Source: JAXGPL01 sp040766985
GTDB lineage: Bacteria > Bacillota > Sulfobacillia > JAUYEG01
DNA: 64,000 nt
Direction: 5' to 3'
NCBI GenBank assembly: GCA_040766985.1
Contig: JAXGPL010000006.1
Coordinates: 62,001 to 126,000, forward strand
Below are positions 1 through 7,801 of the stretch, one piece after another. Position 1 is the stretch's first letter, and every line of letters begins with the position of its first letter. The translations under genes and the position numbers were made by a program. Under the pieces are notes generated by a model that was not told the origin of the DNA, did not search any database, and worked only from the letters and a program-made list of their open reading frames with translations.

Positions 1-462
1 GGTGGTTACCGGTTGCTCCCCTGGGGGGCGGCAACCCACGAGTATGTGGCAAGGATGCTCTATCGTGCCCATTCCGCAAGGCGTGAACCGCGGATGGGCG
101 GTGACTCCCTCGACGGGGCGCTCGCGGAGGTGATCGGCGTAACCAGGTCGGGGATCTTCTGTCCGAACATCTCCACCCTGGCGATGGCCGCGTCGTCTCC
201 AGCCGGTGTGGTGCTGGTCACGGAGCCGTCAGCGGAAGACCTGGTGATTGTCGAAGTCGCTGTCGCGCCGGAGCATCAGGGTAGGGGGGTAGGCAAAGCC
301 ATGATGAGCCGAACTCTCCATGAGGCCTTTCTTGCGGAAGCGCACATGGCCTGGCTAGTGGTCAACGCCGCGAACCGCCCGGCGGTCAATCTTTACCGCT
401 CGGTGGGGTTCACTGTGAACCGGCCGGCGCTCAACTGCCGGTGGAGGGCGGCGGGGCCGTAG
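1..462 (+). CDS. GNAT family N-acetyltransferase, 5' end cut by window edge
   Basis: The reading frame is open back to base 1, so the TTG at 13 need not be the start and the gene is taken as partial. About 153 codons are visible. The acetyl-CoA binding motif of GNAT enzymes is clear: VAPEHQGRGVGKAMM around residues 85-100, with the Q/R-x-x-G-x-G pattern HQGRGVG. It is followed by the typical C-terminal strand and helix (WLVVNAANRPAVNLYRSVGF), where Asn and Tyr support acetyl transfer in the family. The likely role is transfer of an acetyl group from acetyl-CoA to an amine in the cytoplasm; the substrate cannot be told. It converges on the GrpB-like gene, with only about 20 bases between the stop codons and no clear terminator. 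Confidence 0.8.
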   Translation, partial: GGYRLLPWGAATHEYVARMLYRAHSARREPRMGGDSLDGALAEVIGVTRSGIFCPNISTLAMAASSPAGVVLVTEPSAEDLVIVEVAVAPEHQGRGVGKAMMSRTLHEAFLAEAHMAWLVVNAANRPAVNLYRSVGFTVNRPALNCRWRAAGP

Positions 463-483
463 CGGCAATTCGCGGCTCGCTGT

Positions 484-1056
484 TCAGTGGCTGGTGCCGC
501 TCCACGCCATCGCCCTCTTGGTGGTTTCCCGGACGAAAGCGCCCTTTGCCTGGGTGTACTCCTCGCGATCGCCCTCGTGCGCATCAGCGAGGCGCGTTTT
601 GAGGGCGGCGTATGCAGATGCGACACCGGGATGCGCCCGCAGATAGTCCCGGAAGGCCACCCGCTCCCAAAGCTTACTCCCGCTTGGGGCCATGTGGATG
701 TGATGCGTGCGCCGCCCCATGAAGCCATCCCGCTTGATGAACATCATGTGATCGTCGTACCACCAATACTCCCACTCGGGAAGGTTGAGGCGAGGGATGA
801 TTGCGGGCCGTGCCTGTTCCCAGTCTGGAACCTGCGCCATGACGTCGATCACCGGCTTGGCAGGCATGCCGGGGATGGCCGTACTGCCGATGTGCTCAGT
901 GCGGCCGATGACGGCAGGGCCGAGGTTAGCGCTAAGCCAGGCCGTGAACCGCTCGAACTCGTCAGGCCAAGCCGGATCGTACGGAACGAGGGCTACAGAG
1001 TCGCCGCCGGCATACTCCCGGTGGAAGTCGCGGTACGCGTTGGCTGTGATCGACAC
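484..1056 (-). CDS. GrpB family protein (UPF0157, nucleotidyltransferase-like)
   Basis: The family starts with a motif like PYDPAWP followed by H-x-G-S-T-A-x-x-G-x-x-A-K-P-x-I-D, and both are present (EHIGSTAIPGMPAKPVIDVM). GrpB/UPF0157 proteins have a nucleotidyltransferase-like fold, and their biochemical role is mostly unknown. The reading frame is open far upstream, to about 1605, but family similarity begins only near VALVPYDPAW. I therefore place the start at the GTG at 1056, giving 190 residues against about 170-180 for the family. No strong Shine-Dalgarno supports this start, so it is uncertain by some codons. The C-terminal half (YDDHMMFIKRDGFMGRRTHH) is also typical of the family. 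Confidence 0.75.
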   Translation of the reverse strand: MSITANAYRDFHREYAGGDSVALVPYDPAWPDEFERFTAWLSANLGPAVIGRTEHIGSTAIPGMPAKPVIDVMAQVPDWEQARPAIIPRLNLPEWEYWWYDDHMMFIKRDGFMGRRTHHIHMAPSGSKLWERVAFRDYLRAHPGVASAYAALKTRLADAHEGDREEYTQAKGAFVRETTKRAMAWSGTSH

Positions 1057-1217
1057 TGGACCCGTGGGACAGGTATCTGCGGGCGACGGCGAGGCAATCC
1101 GAAAGTCCCCGCAGGTATGCCCCGAGCGGTCATCGCGCCAGACCCACGATATCTGGGTGTCGCATTGCGTGAGGCGCTCACCCTGCGTTACGGTACTCTG
1201 ACGCCATCGCGTGTCTG

Positions 1218-1766
1218 TTAGAGGGTCCATGCCGTGAGTCCGGGCAATGCCGCAGCCGGCGACCCGTCCTCCACCGCAATGAACCGGATTTGGACGTCTT
1301 CCGCCAGGCGCGCCTCGAAGCGCGCGTATCTCGTAACTGCTCCGGGCACGACGATCCGGGGTGCAAGCGCAAAGAACCTGTGGTAAAACGCCATCTGCTC
1401 CTCGGTGAGTACGTCGCAGGGGGCCGAGATAAGCTGCACCCCGATTAGGTGGAGGGGTCGGGCGGATGGGCCGGCCCCGTGATGCGCGGCAGCATTGGCC
1501 GTCATAGGGATCCCGCAGATGGTTGTGGCAGTTGCGACGTTCTCTCGTTGGTCGTGCGTGCCTTTCTCGCGGACCATCTCCGCGCCCCCAGCATTGCCGA
1601 CCCACCTGAGGCTACCGTCATGACGGAGCTCGCACTGAACCAGTAATGGGTGCTCGATCGGATGCTTAATTGACGTAGCCTCCAGTCTTCCTGTGTCAGG
1701 TCTGCGGGTCTCCAATACGTAGGTTTTGGCGGCCCTGACACCACATATGCCACCATGATGGCACAA
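1218..1766 (-). CDS. hypothetical protein
   Basis: An open frame of 182 codons starts at a TTG and lies upstream of the GrpB-like gene on the same strand. I do not recognise a family. The C-terminal 60 residues (VLTEEQMAFYHRFFALAP... to the stop) have an ordinary globular composition that looks coding. The N-terminal third is less convincing and the true start may lie further in. No domain, signal peptide or membrane segment is evident. It could be spurious, because overlapping frames are long in this GC-rich region. Confidence 0.3.
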   Translation of the reverse strand: MCHHGGICGVRAAKTYVLETRRPDTGRLEATSIKHPIEHPLLVQCELRHDGSLRWVGNAGGAEMVREKGTHDQRENVATATTICGIPMTANAAAHHGAGPSARPLHLIGVQLISAPCDVLTEEQMAFYHRFFALAPRIVVPGAVTRYARFEARLAEDVQIRFIAVEDGSPAAALPGLTAWTL

Positions 1767-1815
1767 GCCCAGACAGGAGAGAGCATAGTCAGTTCGACAG
1801 GGCGGTCACTCGAGA

Positions 1816-2097
1816 CTACACAAACTCCCTGTCCTTGCGCAGTTCCTTGAGCCTACGTTTATGGCCCTTGGCGTTGCGCCGGTCGCGGTCGGCGGAGGCA
1901 AGGTGTGCCTCATAGGCATCGATCGCCGCGTCGTCGTCCGGGTCGGCGATGATCTCGCGGCTAAATCGTGCGGCTGCCTGGTGCCCACGGAGTGAGCGGC
2001 CGGTTTCGCGGCGGATTTTGGCAGTTTCCAGGTCGGATGGGTGTTCCGACTTATGGATCCGCCTGTAGCTTCCGTACTTGTTGGTTTTGCCGATCAT
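1816..2097 (-). CDS. small basic hypothetical protein
   Basis: The product is 93 residues, starting at the ATG at 2097, which has AGGGATG just upstream (weak Shine-Dalgarno). It is very hydrophilic and rich in Arg, Lys, Asp and Glu, with no hydrophobic segment. The C-terminal tail is strongly basic (RRNAKGHKRRLKELRKDREF), which could bind nucleic acid or form a charged helix. No family is recognised. The frame is open further upstream, but that part lacks a ribosome binding site. It is divergent from the MGMT-like gene. Confidence 0.45.
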   Translation of the reverse strand: MIGKTNKYGSYRRIHKSEHPSDLETAKIRRETGRSLRGHQAAARFSREIIADPDDDAAIDAYEAHLASADRDRRNAKGHKRRLKELRKDREFV

Positions 2098-2308
2098 ATC
2101 ATCCCTGCCCAAAGAGGTCTGTCCTATCATAGCATGGGCCGCGCCCCTGAATCCCGTCCTCTCGCTATTGCGCAAGGACACGGCCTCTCAATCGCTGAAA
2201 CACCCTTTGTCCGGCCACCGCTGGCACGGGTGCCCAGCACCCGCCACACGCCACCTGCCGTCCGCCGGAGCAGAAGACGCACCATGGAACCGAGAGGGGC
2301 ATTGGGCC

Positions 2309-2659
2309 ATGAACGACCTCTACCGCAGGATCTACGAGATCGCCGCCACGATCCCGCCCGGGAAAGTCGCCACTTACGGCCAGATCGCCGAACTGGCCGG
2401 CAACCCGCGTGCGTCGCGGGCTGTCGGTTGGGCGATGCGCAGCGCGCCCCCGGATCTGGACGTCCCCTGCCACCGCGTCGTCAACCGTGCCGGCACATTG
2501 GCGCACTCGGGCGTTTTCGGCGGGCGCGAAGTCCAGCGGGCGATGCTCGAAGCGGAGGGCGTTGTCTTCTTGCCGGGGGACCGGATCGATATGCCGCGAT
2601 GTCTTTGGCGACCAGAACTTAGTATTGCGAAGGAAACCCCTCCGCGTCAGATGAATTAA
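2309..2659 (+). CDS. MGMT family (alkyltransferase-like) DNA repair protein
   Basis: At 116 residues this is the length of a stand-alone MGMT domain or alkyltransferase-like protein, without the N-terminal domain of Ogt/Ada. The DNA-binding part is clear (IPPGKVATYGQIAELAGNP). The active-site motif is DVPCHRVVN, with the acceptor Cys at residue 54. Alkyltransferase-like proteins often replace that Cys with Trp, so retention here suggests real transfer of alkyl groups from O6-alkylguanine, though the family also includes damage sensors. The ATG at 2309 was chosen because AGGGGC precedes it and similarity begins there; the longer upstream frame looks noncoding. It appears monocistronic. Confidence 0.85.
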   Translation: MNDLYRRIYEIAATIPPGKVATYGQIAELAGNPRASRAVGWAMRSAPPDLDVPCHRVVNRAGTLAHSGVFGGREVQRAMLEAEGVVFLPGDRIDMPRCLWRPELSIAKETPPRQMN

Positions 2660-2670
2660 CGTTTGGCTGC

Positions 2671-2694
2671 GGTTAGGTGTTCATGGACCTAGCC
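2671..2694 (+). promoter_or_regulatory. hairpin between MGMT-like and M20 genes
   Basis: GGTTAGGT and ACCTAGCC form an 8-bp stem (one G-U pair) around an 8-base loop. It lies 31 bases before the AbgB-like start codon. It has no T-run, so it may be a weak terminator for the MGMT gene, a leader hairpin, or an operator. Confidence 0.3.
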
Positions 2695-2725
2695 TACTCC
2701 AAGATGCGATTTAGGGGGTACCTAA

Positions 2726-4156
2726 ATGACTGTCAGAGCCGCTACCGCGGCGCAGTACATCGACCAAAAGCGAGGCCTCATAACCGGCCTGGCGGACAAG
2801 ATGTGGGAGTGGGCGGAGCTCGCCCTCCATGAGACCAAGTCGGCGCAAGCCCTTGCCGAGGCCCTCAAGGATGAGGGTTTCGAAGTGAAGATGGGCACGG
2901 GCGGCATGCCGACCGCGTTCGTCGCGACTTGGGGATCGGGCAGGCCGGTGATCGGTTTCCTTGCGGAGTACGACGCCCTTGCCGGGCTGTCCCAGGAGAC
3001 CGTCCCCGTTCGCAACGAGCGCATCGCAGGAGCACCCGGGCACGGCTGCCAGCACAACCTCCTCGGCGCCGGCACCTTTGGCGCGGTCATCGGGCTCAAG
3101 AAGGAGCTGGAGGCCCGCAAGCTGACCGGCACGGTCAAGTTCTTCGGGTGTCCGGCGGAGGAGAACCTCAGCGGCAAGGCCTTCATGGCCCGCGATGGCG
3201 CGTTCGACGGCCTTGATGCCTGCTTTACCTGGCATCCGAGTTCGGTTAACCGGGTATGGAACGGTTCGAGCTTGGCCAACAACGCAGCCAATTTCACCTT
3301 TTACGGCCGTTCGGCGCACGCCGCCGGGGACCCCTACAACGGCCGCAGCGCCCTCGACGCCGTCCAACTCATGAACATGGGGGTCGAATTCCTCCGCGAG
3401 CACATGCCCACCAAAGCCAGGGTGCACTACGTCATTACCAACGGCGGCGGCCAGCCCAACGTCGTGCCTCCAGTCGCCAAGGTCTGGTACTTGATCCGCG
3501 CCACGCGGCGGGACGAGGTAGATGAGTTGTATGAGCGCGTCATCAAGTGCGCCAGGGGCGCCGCGGAGATGACGGAAACCACCTTTGAGATCGAGTTGCT
3601 CAAAGCGATCTGGAACCTGCTGTCCAACCAAACCCTTGAAGAGGTCCTTGAGGAGGCCTTCAAGCGCGTCGGGCCGACCAAGTTCGGGCCGGACGAGGTG
3701 AGGTTTGCCGAGGAGATCGACAAGACGATCCCGGCCAAGGTCAAGGAGAGTTTCCTTCGCGAGGGCAAGGTGCCCGAGAGCGAGTGGGGCAAGGTCCTCA
3801 ACGACACGCTGCTCATCCGGCCCCCGCAGGCGGAGGATGTCGGCGGGTCCACCGACGTGGCCGACGCCAGTTGGTGCGCGCCTTTGGCGCAGTTCGGCAC
3901 GACTTGCGCGGCCATGGGCACGCCCGGGCACTCCTGGCAGATGGTCGCTCAGGGCGGCATGGGCATTGGGCATGAGGGTACGATCGTCGCGGCCAAGGTG
4001 ATGGCTGAGGCCGGCTTTGAGTTGATGACCAACCCGGAGACCCTCAAGAAGGCGCAGGAAGAGTTCAAGCGGCAGACCGGAGGCAAGAAGTACCGGTGCG
4101 CGATGCCGCCGGAGCAGAAGCCGGCGTTTCACGTGTTTGCGCCCAAGAAGGAGTAG
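2726..4156 (+). CDS. M20 family amidohydrolase, AbgB-like (aminobenzoyl-glutamate hydrolase type)
   Basis: The protein has 476 residues, the normal length for AbgB-like members of peptidase family M20D, which are dinuclear metal amidohydrolases that cut amide bonds of N-acyl amino acids. Metal-binding residues are visible at GHGCQHN (His106, Cys108, His110) and CPAEEN (Glu145, Glu146). The dimerisation or lid domain follows FYGRSAHAAGDPYNGRSALD, and a late conserved segment is GGSTDVADASWCAP. In E. coli AbgB works with AbgA on p-aminobenzoyl-glutamate, but no AbgA partner is present, so the substrate is open. Start: ATG after AGGGGGT. A strong terminator follows. A close paralog lies at 30892. 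The usual Gly of HGCGHN is Gln here. Confidence 0.9.
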   Translation: MTVRAATAAQYIDQKRGLITGLADKMWEWAELALHETKSAQALAEALKDEGFEVKMGTGGMPTAFVATWGSGRPVIGFLAEYDALAGLSQETVPVRNERIAGAPGHGCQHNLLGAGTFGAVIGLKKELEARKLTGTVKFFGCPAEENLSGKAFMARDGAFDGLDACFTWHPSSVNRVWNGSSLANNAANFTFYGRSAHAAGDPYNGRSALDAVQLMNMGVEFLREHMPTKARVHYVITNGGGQPNVVPPVAKVWYLIRATRRDEVDELYERVIKCARGAAEMTETTFEIELLKAIWNLLSNQTLEEVLEEAFKRVGPTKFGPDEVRFAEEIDKTIPAKVKESFLREGKVPESEWGKVLNDTLLIRPPQAEDVGGSTDVADASWCAPLAQFGTTCAAMGTPGHSWQMVAQGGMGIGHEGTIVAAKVMAEAGFELMTNPETLKKAQEEFKRQTGGKKYRCAMPPEQKPAFHVFAPKKE

Positions 4157-4194
4157 ACTAACGGGGCCGCAGTCGCGGCTGGGTCCGGTCGATA

Positions 4195-4219
4195 AGGGCG
4201 GCCCGAGGCGGGCCGCCCT
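4195..4219. terminator. bidirectional rho-independent terminator
   Basis: AGGGCGGCCCG and CGGGCCGCCCT form a perfect 11-bp GC stem with a 3-base loop, followed by CTTT. It sits between the convergent stops of the AbgB-like gene and the TetR gene, so it can serve both. Confidence 0.85.
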
Positions 4220-4232
4220 CTTTGCGCGCCCT

Positions 4233-4871
4233 CTAGCCTTTGGGCCTGTAGATCCCGTACTTGAGGATCTCAAAGTAGTCCCTGGCTTCCTGGAACACCC
4301 TATCGAACGCCTCGGGGTCCGTCATGCCGGGCTTGGCAAACCGTGCCCGGAGGCCATCGAGGAAGATCATCACGACTTCGACTGCCTTGGCGACGCTAAC
4401 CCCGTCGCGGAACACCTTGAGGTCGAGGTCTTTCGTGAACAGGTCGGTGACGAGCGGCCGGTAGCTCTCTCCGAGGGCCTCGATTTCAGCTCTGAGCCCG
4501 TCCGGCGGCGAGGCGAAGGCGTCGAGGACTATCCTGGTTCTCACGGGGTGCTCGATTGTGTACCGCAGCTTTCGCAGCCCGTTCTGCAGCAACCGTTCGA
4601 TGAGGTCGCCTAACGGACGCTCCCGCTCCCGGTCGCGGGCGTTCCACGCCGCCGAGTGCTCGACGCAGTTCCGGAGCGCAGCCAGGTACAGCCCCTTCTT
4701 GCTGCCGAAATAGTGGAAGAGCAGGCCCTTTGATAGGCCTGCCGCTTCCGTGATGGCGTTTGTGGAAGCCCTCTCGTAGCCGCGTCCGGCGAATTCCTGC
4801 AGGGCCGCCTCGAGTATCCGCTGCCTCCTGTCCTCAGTCCTGTCGCCGCCGGATTCCGCGGTCCCGCTCAT
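4233..4871 (-). CDS. TetR/AcrR family transcriptional regulator
   Basis: This 212-residue protein has an N-terminal helix-turn-helix at about residues 17-63; the recognition part reads ASTNAITEAAGLSKGLLFHY followed by FGSKKGLYLAAL, the TetR signature. The rest is a helical ligand-binding and dimer domain. It is the third gene of an operon with an ABC permease and ATPase; its ATG overlaps the permease stop by 4 bases, so translation is probably coupled. The operon promoter carries two matching palindromes (6624-6639 and 6665-6680), so it most likely represses its own operon and is released by a compound the transporter exports. The ligand cannot be inferred. Confidence 0.9.
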   Translation of the reverse strand: MSGTAESGGDRTEDRRQRILEAALQEFAGRGYERASTNAITEAAGLSKGLLFHYFGSKKGLYLAALRNCVEHSAAWNARDRERERPLGDLIERLLQNGLRKLRYTIEHPVRTRIVLDAFASPPDGLRAEIEALGESYRPLVTDLFTKDLDLKVFRDGVSVAKAVEVVMIFLDGLRARFAKPGMTDPEAFDRVFQEARDYFEILKYGIYRPKG

Positions 4872-5668
4872 ACCGTGATATCCCTGCGCCGGTAGAGGCT
4901 GAAGGTGAGCGCGACTGCCGCCAGGCTTGCCGCAACGAGGGCGGTCACCAGCGCGAAGTCAACCTGTCCGGCAGTGGCGATGTCGGCGCCCTCGATGTAT
5001 CTGAACGGGCTGATCCACCTGAGCCATGCCAGGCGGTCGGAGATCAGCGATACGATCCCCAGGGCGTACGTCCCCATGGTCAATCCAAGGCTGACGGAGT
5101 ACACCGACCGCCTCCGCGTCCAGAACAGGGCCGACAAGAACGCCAGGCTGGCGAACACCAGTTGGGCGAAGAAGGGAGCGATCGATAGGTGGACCAGTGT
5201 CGCCAGGCTGTACGGGTGGTCGACAAAGGCGGCGAACGAGGCGATGTTGACCAGCGCGATCGCGACGTTGAAACCCAATAGGAACACGGCCATCGCCAGC
5301 GCCTTCTGCATAATGACGCTCCCGCGGGACACCGGTCTGGCCAACAGGAACTCGACGGTCTTTTCCTCCTCTTCCTTCGCGAGCAGCGATGCGCCGAGGA
5401 TGGCCGCAAATACGCTGCCCGCAAGGATGACGATGATGTAGACCTCCGTCGCATAGTACCCGATGGGATCCGCGAGGCTCAGCCGGTCGAGGCCGAAGGC
5501 CTTGATCATTTCGGGGGGGAAAGCCTTCATCAACTCTTCCAGCCCCTCAGTGTTCATCGCGAAGGACCGGTGCATCGCGATCATCAGGACATTGAGGCCG
5601 GCGATAATCAACAGCCAGACCAGCACAGTGCGGAGGCCCCCGGACAGCTCGCGTCGCAGGACGTTCAT
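4868..5668 (-). CDS. ABC-2 type transporter permease
   Basis: The protein has 266 residues with about six hydrophobic helices, the topology of ABC-2 export permeases (compare NosY/BcrB types). A long extracytoplasmic stretch separates the first helix from the second (GLEELMKAFPPEMIKAFGLD), as in many exporters of this class. A cytoplasmic amphipathic segment reads SLLAKEEEEKTVEFLLARPV, a region conserved across the family. It pairs with the ATPase encoded just upstream and overlaps both neighbours by 4 bases, which supports one complex. Substrate unknown; drug, lipid or peptide export is plausible given TetR control. Confidence 0.88.
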   Translation of the reverse strand: MNVLRRELSGGLRTVLVWLLIIAGLNVLMIAMHRSFAMNTEGLEELMKAFPPEMIKAFGLDRLSLADPIGYYATEVYIIVILAGSVFAAILGASLLAKEEEEKTVEFLLARPVSRGSVIMQKALAMAVFLLGFNVAIALVNIASFAAFVDHPYSLATLVHLSIAPFFAQLVFASLAFLSALFWTRRRSVYSVSLGLTMGTYALGIVSLISDRLAWLRWISPFRYIEGADIATAGQVDFALVTALVAASLAAVALTFSLYRRRDITV

Positions 5669-6564
5669 CCGACCTCGCCACCCTTTTCGTAGTAGTGCAT
5701 GAACACGTCCTCGAGCGGCGGCTCTTCCAGGGACACGCCCGCCAGGTCGTACTGAGCGAGCTTGCGGATCAGGTCGTTGATGTCGCCCCGAAACAGCATG
5801 TCGAGCATGCCGGACTCGTGCCGCTGGTGAATGATGCCGGGGATGTCCACCGGGACGGCCTGCCCGCCCGCGAATACTACCCTGACCTTCTGGAACAGGC
5901 CGGCGCGCAGCGCGCTGATCTCCTCGATGCGCAGGACGCGCCCTTCCTTGAGAATGGCGACGCGGTGGCAGAATTTCTGCACCTCGCTGAGGACGTGCGA
6001 CGAGAAGAACACCGTCACGCCGCGCCTGTTCTCTTCCTGCAGCACCTCAAGCAGCCGCATCTGCATCAGCGGGTCGAGCCCGCTCGTGGGTTCATCTAGG
6101 ATCAGGAGGCGGGGTGAGTGGAGCAAGGCGATACAAACGCCGACCTTCTTGCGGTTGCCCGTCGACAACGTGTGCGTGCGCCGCGACGTGTCGAGCTCGA
6201 ATGCCTCCGCGAGTTCTCCGATGCGGCGGCGCGCGGTGCCGCGCTCCATTCCGTAGAAACCCGCCGAATACTCCAGCAATGCCTTTACCGTCATGTCTTC
6301 GTAGTAGCCGACCTCCGCGGGGAGGTAGCCGACGAGCGAACGGATCCTCTCGCTGTCCCTGACGACGTCGTGGCCCAAGATCCGGGCCTCGCCGGCCGTC
6401 GGAAAAATGAAGTTGAGCAGCGTCCGGATGGTGGTCGACTTGCCGGCGCCGTTAGGCCCAATGAAACCGAAGATCTCGCCCTCACCGACCGCCAGCGTCA
6501 CATCCTCGATACCGCACGACTTGCCGTAGTACTTCTTCAGGCCGGCCGTCTCGATTGCTGCCAA
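5665..6564 (-). CDS. ABC transporter ATP-binding protein
   Basis: The 299-residue ATPase has Walker A GPNGAGKST, signature LSTGNRKKVGV, Walker B LLILDEPTSGLDP and H-loop SSHVLSEV, all intact. The C-terminal extension after about residue 220 is typical of ABC-2 exporters of the CcmA/BcrA type. I chose the TTG at 6564 because AGGGGGGA lies 7 bases before it; the frame is open to 6639 but that upstream part overlaps the operator palindrome. It is the first gene of the ATPase-permease-TetR operon, with 4-base overlaps downstream, and energises the permease from the cytoplasmic side. Confidence 0.92.
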   Translation of the reverse strand: MAAIETAGLKKYYGKSCGIEDVTLAVGEGEIFGFIGPNGAGKSTTIRTLLNFIFPTAGEARILGHDVVRDSERIRSLVGYLPAEVGYYEDMTVKALLEYSAGFYGMERGTARRRIGELAEAFELDTSRRTHTLSTGNRKKVGVCIALLHSPRLLILDEPTSGLDPLMQMRLLEVLQEENRRGVTVFFSSHVLSEVQKFCHRVAILKEGRVLRIEEISALRAGLFQKVRVVFAGGQAVPVDIPGIIHQRHESGMLDMLFRGDINDLIRKLAQYDLAGVSLEEPPLEDVFMHYYEKGGEVG

Positions 6565-6623
6565 GTGGCATTCCCCCCTAAGGTTGAGCACACCGCGCTT
6601 CTGCCGCTGCCGTGTTCGCTGGA

Positions 6624-6639
6624 TTGACCATGTGGTCAA
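6624..6639. promoter_or_regulatory. operator palindrome O2 for the TetR regulator
   Basis: TTGACCA-N2-TGGTCAA, perfect 7-bp arms, identical arms to O1. The centres of the two sites are 41 bases apart, about four helical turns, so two dimers could bind the same face of the DNA. It lies just downstream of the -10 region. Confidence 0.75.
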
Positions 6640-6650
6640 TCACCATCTTT

Positions 6651-6680
6651 AGTGTATGTAGTTCTTGACCACCTGGTCAA
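6651..6680 (-). promoter_or_regulatory. promoter of the ABC-TetR operon with embedded operator O1
   Basis: On the minus strand TTGACC (6680-6675) is a good -35 and TACACT (6656-6651) a -10, with an 18-base spacer. The -35 is part of the palindrome TTGACCA-N2-TGGTCAA (6665-6680), with perfect 7-bp arms. A repressor on it would block RNA polymerase. Confidence 0.75.
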
Positions 6681-6773
6681 TATGATTCGCCTTCACCAAC
6701 GCAAAGAGGCGGGGCCTTGGGCCGGGAGATTCCCGGGAGTCGGCCCCGGCTCGGATTCGGGTATGCTCCCCGG

Positions 6774-7703
6774 TCAGCGCCCGGCGGCGACGAGTTGCGC
6801 CGCTGCGGCGACATCCGCGACACGAGGGCAATGCCCGTGTTCGAAGGCCTGTTTGCCGTGGTGGTCGAGGGTGTAGGAGGTATCCACGAGGGCCGCTCGG
6901 CAGGCGCCCGGGCTGAGGTCCGGGTCGATGCCCCGCAGGATGGCCACAAAACCAGCGAGCACCGGCGCGGTCGAAGAGACGGAGAAGTAGGGGATATCGT
7001 TGCCCCCGTTCGCTACCCGTCCGGCAGCCACGAAGTCACGATACTGGCGCAGGAACAGCGCGTTATAGTCGTAATGCAGGATGTTGACATCGGGCTCTCT
7101 GGCCAGTTCGCCGGCGTACGGATAGAGGCCGTAGGGCAGAAGATTCGCTTCTGCATCGTAGTTGATGAAACAGGTGACGATGCCGTGTTCGGCCGCCCTG
7201 GATATGGCGGCATCCAGTTCGGATCTGGCCGCGGCAGGGAAGGCCGCACCCGAGTAGCTGAGGACGCTAATGCCGCTTGCGATGGCCCAGTCGATGGCCT
7301 CGATGATTGCGGAAACCTTCCTGCCTTCGTCGCGGTGCATGACGTTGAGCGCATAGATCTCGCAGTCCGGGGCGATCTCCCTGAGGGCGCAGGCCATGAA
7401 GTAGCCGTGGTGGGCCTCCGCAAGCGATGCAGGGTCGCCGAGGAAATCGACTGCGCTCGCATACATATCGTCCGCGGAGCCGCTGCCGAAATGGCTGTCG
7501 AGGATGCCGACCTTGACTCCCGCGCCCCGGGAAAACTCGTGCGCCCCGCGAACCTTGTGAACCGAGAAGTAAGTGTCCCTGGAGTTGGCGTCGGAGAACA
7601 GGATTGTCGTGGGCATGGCCGTGAACTCGCGGTAGAACTTGACGTTGAGCCCCACGGAGCATGCCAGGGCCAACAGAAGCATGGCAATTAGCAGCTTTCG
7701 CAT
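6774..7703 (-). CDS. membrane-anchored S8 family (subtilisin-like) serine peptidase
   Basis: The 309-residue product begins with a basic N-terminus and a hydrophobic stretch (MRKLLIAMLLLALACSVGL), a signal peptide or anchor, so the enzyme acts outside the membrane. A catalytic triad can be read: Asp in VGILDSHFG, His in EAHHGYFMA and Ser in SVSSTAPVLAG, the counterpart of GTSMAAPHVAG in subtilases. The Ser motif departs from the usual GTS, so activity should not be taken for granted. The ATG at 7703 has AGGAGG 7 bases upstream. There is no propeptide of usual size and the domain is shorter than classical subtilisins. It is not in an obvious operon. Confidence 0.8.
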   Translation of the reverse strand: MRKLLIAMLLLALACSVGLNVKFYREFTAMPTTILFSDANSRDTYFSVHKVRGAHEFSRGAGVKVGILDSHFGSGSADDMYASAVDFLGDPASLAEAHHGYFMACALREIAPDCEIYALNVMHRDEGRKVSAIIEAIDWAIASGISVLSYSGAAFPAAARSELDAAISRAAEHGIVTCFINYDAEANLLPYGLYPYAGELAREPDVNILHYDYNALFLRQYRDFVAAGRVANGGNDIPYFSVSSTAPVLAGFVAILRGIDPDLSPGACRAALVDTSYTLDHHGKQAFEHGHCPRVADVAAAAQLVAAGR

Positions 7704-7801
7704 CGGTGAGCCTCCTGGGATGGGCCTGCGGTCGTGGCCGGTTTCAAAGTCGGTATTACGCGCCAAGCACCCGTCAGGGGTTCACCTCGCCGGCCAGTCC
7801 G

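Noticed and set aside
3427..3921. Long minus-strand frame within the AbgB-like gene
   Set aside because: It is the mirror of a clear M20 gene with intact metal motifs and has no family similarity of its own.
6717..7691. 324-codon plus-strand frame opposite the subtilase gene
   Set aside because: Only the minus-strand reading shows the catalytic triad and a ribosome binding site.
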